Below are positions 58,410 to 64,000 of a DNA stretch of 64,000 bases, in pieces (within the stretch, counting starts at the first letter, position 1; the number at the start of each line of letters is the position of its first letter). The position numbers and the translations under genes are program-made. The notes beneath the pieces are model-generated. The model was given only the letters and a program-made list of their open reading frames with translations. It searched no databases and was not told the DNA's origin. The stretch is taken from positions 1,488,001-1,552,000 of the forward strand of contig LR134353.1 of the NCBI GenBank assembly GCA_900637135.1, in the 5' to 3' direction. This DNA is from Mycolicibacterium flavescens. GTDB lineage: Bacteria; Actinomycetota; Actinomycetes; Mycobacteriales; Mycobacteriaceae.

Positions 58410-59381
58410 ATGAGGGCGATCGTGTGCCGGGAGTACTGCCAACCCGAAGATCTGGTGCTCGACGAACTTCCCGATCCGACACCGAAACCCGGTGAGGTTG
58501 TGATCAGGGTGCGCGCGGCCGCGGTCAACTATCCCGACGTGTTGTTGATCGGCGGCAACTATCAGGTCAAGGTGCCGCCACCGTTCAGCCCCGGCAGCGA
58601 GATGGCCGGAGAGGTGATCGCCGTCGGTGACGGCGTCGACTGCCGCGTCGGTTCCCGAGTGACGGCGACGACATTCGTCGGCGCCTTCGCCGAGCAGGCG
58701 GTGGTGGACGCACGCGCGGTGTCGCCGATACCGGACGGCGTCGACTACGACGTAGCCGCAGCGTTTGGTGTCACGTATCGGACCGCGTTCTACACCTTGC
58801 GTACCGTCGCGCCGGTACAACCGGGTGACTGGGTCGTCGTGCTCGGTGCGGCCGGGGGCGTCGGACTCGCCGCGGTCGATGTCGCGCGACTGCTCGGCGG
58901 CAGGGTGCTGGCGGCGGCTTCGGGTCGAGAGAAGCTCGATCTGTGCCGCGAGCGCGGCGCCGAAGCATGTGTGGACTACGACCGCGAAAACCTGCGCGAT
59001 CGGATCAAGGAGATCACCGGCAAGGCCGGCGCACAGATCGTCGTCGACCCCGTCGGCGGACCGTACTCCCTGCCCGCGCTGCGCGGCCTCGGGCGGGGCG
59101 GAACCTTCGTCACACTCGGCTATGCGGCCGGCGAGATTCCATCTGTTCCCCTCAATCTGGTTCTGCTGAAGGGTATTACAGTCCGTGGCATGGAGATCCG
59201 CACCTTTGCGTCAGACTACCCGGAAGAGGTGGTACGCGACGACGAGGAACTACACGCCCTGTACGCCGAAGGCAAGCTCCGTCCCTACATCGGCGCCCGG
59301 TTTGCACTCGACGACGCCGCGGCCGCCTTGCGTCACGTCGCCGAGCGCAAGGCGTTGGGCAAGGTCGTCATCGACATCTAG
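58410..59381 (+). CDS. Quinone oxidoreductase-like zinc-free MDR protein
   Basis: A 323-residue medium-chain dehydrogenase/reductase of the NADPH:quinone reductase (QOR) class. The nucleotide motif is GAAGGVG, and NYPDVLLIGGNYQ and PFSPGSEMAGEV are typical of the catalytic domain; zinc-binding cysteines are absent. It reduces quinones or enones with NADPH. Single gene with its own promoter region. The ATG at 58410 marks the family start. Confidence 0.9.
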   Translation: MRAIVCREYCQPEDLVLDELPDPTPKPGEVVIRVRAAAVNYPDVLLIGGNYQVKVPPPFSPGSEMAGEVIAVGDGVDCRVGSRVTATTFVGAFAEQAVVDARAVSPIPDGVDYDVAAAFGVTYRTAFYTLRTVAPVQPGDWVVVLGAAGGVGLAAVDVARLLGGRVLAAASGREKLDLCRERGAEACVDYDRENLRDRIKEITGKAGAQIVVDPVGGPYSLPALRGLGRGGTFVTLGYAAGEIPSVPLNLVLLKGITVRGMEIRTFASDYPEEVVRDDEELHALYAEGKLRPYIGARFALDDAAAALRHVAERKALGKVVIDI

Positions 59382-59390
59382 GTCGTGCGC

Positions 59391-60470
59391 CTAGTCCAGA
59401 GCCGCCAGCGCGGCGCAGGTGTCGAGGTCGATGAACGCGGCCGAATACCGTTGCGCCAGCGCCAGACAGATGTCGGCGCCTTGCCACCCGTCGCCGCCGG
59501 AGAGCGTCGCCATCCAGATGGCCAGCCCGTGTGCGACCGACGCGCGGTACCGCAGCCACACTTCCTCGGCCGACGGGAGTTCGGCGGCGGGCAGAGTGAG
59601 CGATGCGCGGTACTCATCGAGCAGGTCGCGTTCGGCCCGCCTGCGGTCCTCGATCGTCAGCGCCCCCTGCAGGAAGTAGCCGAGATCCAGGGACCAGTTA
59701 CCGCGTCGAGCCATCTGCCAGTCCAGGAACCCCACCTCGTCATCGGGCAGCACATAGGTGTTGCCGATGTGCGGATCGCCGTGCAGCAGGGTCGGGGCGG
59801 ACGTCGAGGATCCAGTCAGGGTGCCGATGTAGCGGGCCCAGATGTCGACGAACAGGTCGGTGCCGCTGAGGCCGAGTATCTGAGAGGAGACGGTGTCGCC
59901 CAGTCGATCTCGGGCGATGTCGAGTGGCGCATGCTCGAGTCCTTCGAAGGCGACGAACGGCTCGAGCCAGTCCAGCGCCGGGTTCGCGGTCAGCCGCTCA
60001 CCCCAGAACTGGCTGTGCATGCGCGCCAGTCCGCGGACGCCGTTGGCGACCTGCTCGACCGACATCGGCCGGGTGGAGTCGCGGGGGTCGGCGCCGCGCG
60101 CGACGACGTCCTCCATGATCATCACAAAGTTCGAACCGGGCTCGTCGATCAACGCGGCGTAGACGGTCGGATGGTCAAGCGGCAGCGACACACCCGAACT
60201 GAACAGCCTCGGCTCGTGGAACAGGCCGCTGGTGAGAGCGACGAGTTCGGCGTGGTCGGGGTCGACGGCCTTGGCGAACACCGTCTTCGGACCCGACCCC
60301 GTCGAATACTTCAGCGCCAGCCGCGCCCGGCGATTGGTGCCGTCGTCGCGCAGCGCGACGCTGACGTCCTCGACGGTGGCGCCCGGGAAGTGCTTCCCGA
60401 GCGCCGCCGTCATCCACCCCGGTGTGATCTCCCCCCAGCTGCGCGGAAGCGACAGCTCGGCAGCGGTCAT
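59391..60470 (-). CDS. APH-fold phosphotransferase (aminoglycoside/choline kinase-like)
   Basis: A 359-residue kinase-fold protein with the Brenner motif HGDPHIGN (His230, Asp232, Asn237) and the metal Asp250 in FLDWQM. Mycobacterial members of this group often lie beside acyl-CoA dehydrogenase and SDR genes (FadE36-like association), where they may phosphorylate a hydroxyacyl substrate; antibiotic resistance is not implied. Located 8 bases downstream of the mycofactocin-type SDR gene, same strand. Confidence 0.87.
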   Translation of the reverse strand: MTAAELSLPRSWGEITPGWMTAALGKHFPGATVEDVSVALRDDGTNRRARLALKYSTGSGPKTVFAKAVDPDHAELVALTSGLFHEPRLFSSGVSLPLDHPTVYAALIDEPGSNFVMIMEDVVARGADPRDSTRPMSVEQVANGVRGLARMHSQFWGERLTANPALDWLEPFVAFEGLEHAPLDIARDRLGDTVSSQILGLSGTDLFVDIWARYIGTLTGSSTSAPTLLHGDPHIGNTYVLPDDEVGFLDWQMARRGNWSLDLGYFLQGALTIEDRRRAERDLLDEYRASLTLPAAELPSAEEVWLRYRASVAHGLAIWMATLSGGDGWQGADICLALAQRYSAAFIDLDTCAALAALD

Positions 60471-60478
60471 CTGGGTGC

Positions 60479-61315
60479 CTACTTGAGGCAGCTGCCGCCG
60501 TCGACCGGCAGCGTCACCCCGGTGATGTAGCGGCTCTCGTCGGAGGCCAGGAACAGCACGGCGTTGGCGATGTCCTCGGGCTCGACCCAGCCGATCGGCA
60601 GCGTGTGCATCATCTGGCCGACGACCTTCATATCGTCGGGACCCGGATTCTCCAGGTCGGGACGGAACAGTTTCATGGTGCCCTCGTTCATGAACAACGG
60701 GGTGTTCACGTTGGTCGGGTGCACGGAGTTGACGCGGATGTTCTGGGCGCCGAGCTCGACGGCGAAGGTTCGCATCAGGCCCACCACACCGTGTTTCGCG
60801 GCAACGTAGTGGCCGGTGTGCGGGTAGGCCTTCAGGCCGCCGACCGAGCTGGTGAGGATGATCGAACCGCCGCGTCCACCGGCCAGGATGTGCGGCACGC
60901 CCGCCTTGACGGTCTTCCAGACGCCGGCGAGGTTGACGTCGATCATGTCGGTCCAGTCTTCTTCGCTGGTCTTGTCCAGCGTGGCACCGCCGTTGCCGAT
61001 GCCGGCATTGGCAACGATGATGTCCAGCCGGCCGAGTTGCTCGACACCTGTGTCGACGGCGGCCTTGAGTGCTTCGAAGTCGCGGGTGTCGACCTCGGCG
61101 GTGTAGATGCGTCGGTTGAGGCCCTTCACCAGATCGGCGGTCTCGGCAAGGTCTTCGGGCGTCGACAGTGGAATCTGCACGCTGTCGATCTGCTTGCAGA
61201 TGTCGACGGCGATGATATCGGCGCCTTCCTGCGCCAGCCGTACGGCATGGGCGCGGCCCTGGCCGCGGGCGGCGCCGGTGATGAAAGCGACCTTGCCTTC
61301 AACGCGTCCGGTCAT
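60479..61315 (-). CDS. Mycofactocin-type SDR oxidoreductase
   Basis: A 278-residue SDR of the subgroup associated with the redox cofactor mycofactocin: the nucleotide motif TGAARGQGRAHA and the insertion after VDIC are diagnostic, and such enzymes hold NAD(H) tightly and pass electrons to mycofactocin. Catalytic LTSSVGG and YVAAKHG are intact. It follows the P450 gene on the same strand, a common pairing in which the P450 makes an alcohol and the SDR oxidises it. Confidence 0.9.
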   Translation of the reverse strand: MTGRVEGKVAFITGAARGQGRAHAVRLAQEGADIIAVDICKQIDSVQIPLSTPEDLAETADLVKGLNRRIYTAEVDTRDFEALKAAVDTGVEQLGRLDIIVANAGIGNGGATLDKTSEEDWTDMIDVNLAGVWKTVKAGVPHILAGGRGGSIILTSSVGGLKAYPHTGHYVAAKHGVVGLMRTFAVELGAQNIRVNSVHPTNVNTPLFMNEGTMKLFRPDLENPGPDDMKVVGQMMHTLPIGWVEPEDIANAVLFLASDESRYITGVTLPVDGGSCLK

Positions 61316-61355
61316 CGGTTACCTCAATTCGTTGTCGTAACAGGGGGTTTGGGTT

Positions 61356-62570
61356 CTATTTCGAGTTGACAAAGGTGGGCATGGTTTCCCAGCCGCGGAC
61401 CGCGGTGGTCGGCGATGGGCGCGCGTTGGGCCAGTCGACCTCCCAGGTCGGGAATCTCTTGAGGATTTCCTCGAGCGCGATCCGGCCCTCCAGGCGTGCC
61501 AGCGCGTTACCCATGCAGAAGTGGGTTCCGGCGCCGAACGTCATGTGCGAGTGCAGCTCTCGGTGGATATCGAAGACGTCGCCGTCCGGCGGGAAGCGGC
61601 GATGGTCGCGATTGGCCGCGCCGACCAGCATCAGCATCGCCGATCCCTCGGGCACCGTCTGGCCGTAGTACTCGACGTCGCGTGTCACGTACCGGGCGAT
61701 CTGCAGCGCCGGCGGTTCCCAGCGCAGGATCTCCTCGATCGCTTGCGGGATGAGGGCCGGGTCGGCGACCAACTCGGCGCGCTGGTCCGGATAGTCGGCG
61801 AGTGTCTTTCCGGCCCAACCGATCAGGCGTGTCGTGGTTTCGCTGCCCGCGGTGGCGATGACCGTCAGGTACATCAGCAGTTCCTCGCGGCGAAGTCGGC
61901 GACGGGTGCCGGTCTCGTCTTCGAACTCGGCGTTGAGCAGGTCGGTCATGATGTCGTCGGAGGGATGCTCGGTGCGGTAGTCGATGAATTCGGCGAACAC
62001 CTCACCGCTGGCCATCAGGTCGACTGAGTCGCTCTGCAACGTCGCCTCACCGTGCTCGGTGACGCGGCGCTGGTCGGCTTCCGGTATGCCCAAGAGCATT
62101 CCGATGACCCGCATCGGCATCTGCGCGCCGAGATCGTTGACGAAGTCGAATTTGTCCGTGCCGGTCAACGGGTCCAGGCATCCGGCGGTGAACTCGCGGA
62201 TCTGGGGTTCCAGCGCCTGCACCTTGCGCGGGGTGAACACCCGGGACAGCAGGTTGCGGTGGATGTTGTGGATCGGCGGATCCTCGAAAATCAGTGTGCC
62301 CGGGGGGATCTCCATCCCCGACTTGATGATCTCGAGCAACGCGCCGCGACCCGAGATGAAGGTCTGATGGTCGATGACGGCCTTGTTGACATCCTCGAAC
62401 CGGCTCAACGCGTAGAAGTCGTGTTTGGCGTTGTAGTACAGCGGGGCCTCTTCGCGCAGGCGCGCGAAGACCGCGTACGGGTTCATGTTGAGTTCGATGC
62501 TGTACGGGTCGTAGTACAACTCGTCCTGTTCCGCATCGTGCACGTCGGGATTTTCAGCGCTGATCGTCAC
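61356..62570 (-). CDS. Cytochrome P450 upstream of the mycofactocin-type SDR
   Basis: A 404-residue P450. I-helix TAGSETTTR, K-helix ExxR (EEILR), heme loop FGAGTHFCMG with Cys352. The I-helix has Glu-Thr instead of Asp-Thr, which is common. It heads a minus-strand operon with the SDR and the kinase-like gene. Its upstream region holds three GAGAAT-type operator copies, the densest cluster in the window, making it a prime target of the adjacent TetR protein. Confidence 0.93.
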   Translation of the reverse strand: MTISAENPDVHDAEQDELYYDPYSIELNMNPYAVFARLREEAPLYYNAKHDFYALSRFEDVNKAVIDHQTFISGRGALLEIIKSGMEIPPGTLIFEDPPIHNIHRNLLSRVFTPRKVQALEPQIREFTAGCLDPLTGTDKFDFVNDLGAQMPMRVIGMLLGIPEADQRRVTEHGEATLQSDSVDLMASGEVFAEFIDYRTEHPSDDIMTDLLNAEFEDETGTRRRLRREELLMYLTVIATAGSETTTRLIGWAGKTLADYPDQRAELVADPALIPQAIEEILRWEPPALQIARYVTRDVEYYGQTVPEGSAMLMLVGAANRDHRRFPPDGDVFDIHRELHSHMTFGAGTHFCMGNALARLEGRIALEEILKRFPTWEVDWPNARPSPTTAVRGWETMPTFVNSK

Positions 62571-62695
62571 CGGATCGCCTCTCGCCGGTCAGGTCGCGTA
62601 AGACAGTGGGCTGGCATTTGTCTCACAACTCTGGCATTCGTCATGAAGGAGTGTCAACAAGGGATTCAAATCGGAATATTTAAGCTCTTCGCTCA

Positions 62696-62712
62696 GAAGA
62701 ATACGATTCTCC
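62696..62712. promoter_or_regulatory. GAGAAT-type operator 1 of 3 upstream of the P450
   Basis: GAAGAAT-ACG-ATTCTCC, one mismatch between the arms. It lies 126 bases from the P450 start, between the TetR gene and the P450 operon. Confidence 0.6.
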
Positions 62713-62751
62713 GCACCGCCTGTCAGGCACCGTTCCGGGGCGCGGTGGGAG

Positions 62752-62768
62752 CGAGAACGCGATTCTCG
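62752..62768. promoter_or_regulatory. GAGAAT-type operator 2 of 3 upstream of the P450
   Basis: CGAGAAC-GCG-ATTCTCG, one mismatch between 7-bp arms and extending to GC pairs outside. Centre is 56 bp from operator 1. Confidence 0.75.
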
Positions 62769-62777
62769 CGCCAGAGG

Positions 62778-62794
62778 TGAGAACGGAGTTCTCC
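62778..62794. promoter_or_regulatory. GAGAAT-type operator 3 of 3 upstream of the P450
   Basis: TGAGAAC-GGA-GTTCTCC, with one arm mismatch. Centre is 26 bp from operator 2, and it abuts the stop codon of the TetR gene. Confidence 0.6.
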
Positions 62795-62796
62795 GC

Positions 62797-63513
62797 CTAC
62801 TGGGCGGCAAATCCGTGCGAGACGAAGTCCCAGACCTCGTCGGCGGTGATCGGATGCGTGGTGCCGTCCTCGGCACCGTTGGACTGTGCCACGAACATGA
62901 CCGTCTGCATGGTCATGGCCGCCATCCGCTTCGGGTTGATACCCTCCCGCAGCTGGCCCGCCTCACCGGCCTCTTCCATCAGCTCGGTCAGCAGCGCGAG
63001 CAGCGGCGCGTGTGCGATCTTGACCTCGGCGGGGTGCGAGAGCAGGAGCCGAGGGGCGAAGTCGGTGAACAGCGGGCGCTTAGCCGTCGGGTCCGGACGC
63101 GAGGATTCGAAGAGCAACTGCACGGCGACCTTGAGTCGCTCGATTGGCTCGTCCTCGGTGGTGGTGGCGGCGCGGATCTGGTCTGCAGACCGACTCAGTG
63201 CGTCCTCGAAGAGGGCCAACAGCAGCTCGTGCTTACCGTCGAACTGCAGGTAGAAGCTGCGGAGCGACTGCCGCGAGCGGTCGACGACCTCTTGGACGGT
63301 GAAGTCGGTGCTGCCCTTTTCGATGATGATCGCCTGCGCGGCGTCCAGGAAGCGCTGCACGCGTTGCGCGGCCCGTAACTTCGCGGTTTTGATCGACCGT
63401 TCGACCGCGCGCTGCTTCCAGGCAGGCTCCTCGCTGGGGCTCGTCACCGGCGGCTCAGACGCCGGCCGGGTGGGGAGAACATGAACTGACTGTACCGGAG
63501 AACGTCTCGCCAT
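62797..63513 (-). CDS. TetR family regulator, candidate master repressor of the region
   Basis: A 238-residue TetR protein with an unusually long polar N-terminus (about 45 residues) before the DNA-binding domain, whose helix-turn-helix is around FTVQEVVDRSRQSLRSFY. The ligand domain is large and helical. The ATG at 63513 follows a GAGGACC site; a TTG nine codons upstream is possible. A perfect GAGAAT-type palindrome lies 55 bases before it, and three more follow its stop, so it very likely binds this motif and controls itself, the P450 operon, the acyl-CoA dehydrogenase gene and the more distant sites. Inducer unknown, probably a CoA ester or the substrate. Confidence 0.9.
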   Translation of the reverse strand: MARRSPVQSVHVLPTRPASEPPVTSPSEEPAWKQRAVERSIKTAKLRAAQRVQRFLDAAQAIIIEKGSTDFTVQEVVDRSRQSLRSFYLQFDGKHELLLALFEDALSRSADQIRAATTTEDEPIERLKVAVQLLFESSRPDPTAKRPLFTDFAPRLLLSHPAEVKIAHAPLLALLTELMEEAGEAGQLREGINPKRMAAMTMQTVMFVAQSNGAEDGTTHPITADEVWDFVSHGFAAQ

Positions 63514-63567
63514 TGCGGTCCTCGACCCCCTCGCGGCCAACGTGTCAGAGATTGTAACTTTCTCACG

Positions 63568-63586
63568 ATGAGAATAGTATTCTCAT
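63568..63586. promoter_or_regulatory. Best copy of the GAGAAT-N3-ATTCTC operator (TetR/acyl-CoA dehydrogenase)
   Basis: ATGAGAAT-AGT-ATTCTCAT: 8-bp perfect arms with a 3-bp spacer, 19 bp in all, midway between the TetR start (63513) and the divergent acyl-CoA dehydrogenase start (63636). Its position makes it the autoregulatory site and defines the motif. Confidence 0.85.
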
Positions 63587-63635
63587 TTTGGAGATAACAA
63601 TAGTCCTACCAAAGATTTGATCCGGCGGGAGTCCC

Positions 63636-64000
63636 GTGCAGCTCACCTTCGATGCTGATGTCGAGGCGTTCCGCGCCGAATTCAACGCCTTCCTCGACGA
63701 ACATCTTCCCCCCGATGCCGTCGCCCTGGAGCGGTCGCGGTCCAGCAGCGACGTGCCGGGCTGGGCCCGCGACTGGCAACGGCTGATGTTCGACAACGGA
63801 TGGCTGCTGCCGGGCTACCCGCCGGAGTTCGGCGGGCGCAACGCGACGATCCTGCAGCAGTATGTCCATCAGGAGGAGCTGGCGCGCCGGCGGGTGTATC
63901 TGACCTACAACGTGCAGGGCGTCGGGATCATCTCGGCATCGCTGATCTCGTTCGGGACACCCGAACAGCAGCAGCGCTGGGCGGTGCCGATCCTCCGCGC
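63636..64000 (+). CDS. Acyl-CoA dehydrogenase, N-terminal part (cut by window end)
   Basis: A GTG start behind GGCGGGAG opens a frame that remains open to the last base (about 121 residues). The visible part is the N-terminal helical domain of a FadE protein: FRAEFNAFLDEHLPP, then WLLPGYPPEFGGR (GWLxPxxPxExGG motif) and GTPEQQQRW. The FAD-binding and catalytic parts lie beyond the window. It is divergent from the TetR gene and shares its operator, so induction by the TetR ligand is likely. Confidence 0.87.
   Translation, partial: MQLTFDADVEAFRAEFNAFLDEHLPPDAVALERSRSSSDVPGWARDWQRLMFDNGWLLPGYPPEFGGRNATILQQYVHQEELARRRVYLTYNVQGVGIISASLISFGTPEQQQRWAVPILR

Noticed and set aside
59391..60470. An aminoglycoside resistance gene
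   Set aside because: Although the APH fold is clear, its context beside SDR and P450 genes and mycobacterial family membership suggest a metabolic kinase-like role.

Overview
The window is high-GC actinobacterial DNA with mycobacterial hallmarks: a membrane-anchored class III cyclase of the Rv1318c type, a WS/DGAT acyltransferase next to a FadD12-like ligase and a PlsC-like protein (the gene set of the M. tuberculosis Rv1425-Rv1428c area), a mycofactocin-type SDR, two luciferase-like oxidoreductases, four P450s, and many CoA ligases, acyl-CoA dehydrogenases and SDRs. A Mycobacterium/Mycolicibacterium is likely; the species cannot be told. I saw no tRNA, rRNA, transposase or CRISPR array. Coding density is very high, with many ATGA/GTGA/TGATG overlaps, and no gene-free stretch reaches 300 bases.

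Layout. (1) 1-7.1 kb, plus strand: the 3' end of an unknown gene, three small membrane proteins, two tandem dihydrodipicolinate-reductase-like enzymes, a VOC protein, two P450s and a bacterial member of the ERG2 sterol-isomerase/sigma-1-receptor family. (2) 7.0-13.9 kb, minus strand: SDR, AMP-ligase, small protein, class III cyclase and two MHS-type transporters. (3) 14.1-25.8 kb: a coenzyme-B12 acyl-CoA mutase (separate large and small subunits, MeaB-like GTPase) embedded in a CoA catabolic set of CaiB/BaiF transferase, CoA ligase, two-gene acyl-CoA dehydrogenase, enoyl-CoA hydratase, SDR, thiolase, luciferase-like oxidoreductase and 2Fe-2S ferredoxin. (4) 25.7-28.9 kb: a TetR gene facing a four-gene membrane operon containing cytochrome oxidase subunit III and IV homologues but no catalytic subunit. 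(5) 29.0-31.4 kb: IclR regulator with a 9-residue tandem repeat, and a KstD-like flavoprotein. (6) 31.5-52.3 kb, plus strand: a long catabolic run, namely meta-cleavage hydrolase, MhpA-like hydroxylase, MhpB-like extradiol dioxygenase, KstD-like dehydrogenase, luciferase-like monooxygenase, SDR, cyclase-family hydrolase, flavin reductase, second hydrolase, SDR, TetR, ferredoxin, P450, amidohydrolase, two M24-fold proteins, enoyl-CoA hydratase, a fused double CaiB/BaiF protein and an SDR. (7) 52.4-64 kb: SDR, epimerase, PlsC-like protein, CoA ligase, WS/DGAT, quinone oxidoreductase, APH-like kinase, mycofactocin-type SDR, P450, TetR and the start of an acyl-CoA dehydrogenase gene.

What ties it together. 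A palindrome, (C)GAGAAT-N3-ATTCTC(G), sits in seven intergenic regions spread over 50 kb: strong copies at 18496, 23641, 31529, 62752 and 63568, and weaker ones at 13986, 14095, 54345, 62696 and 62778. The best copy, with 8-bp perfect arms, lies between the TetR gene at 62797-63513 and the divergent acyl-CoA dehydrogenase gene. I infer that this TetR protein is the master repressor of most of the catabolic genes here. The motif is not the KstR or KstR2 box I know. The enzyme content (KstD-like dehydrogenases, P450s, aromatic hydroxylation, extradiol cleavage, C-C hydrolase, CoA activation, beta-oxidation, B12 carbon-skeleton rearrangement) fits breakdown of a polycyclic, branched or isoprenoid/steroid-like compound, but the substrate cannot be read from the sequence.
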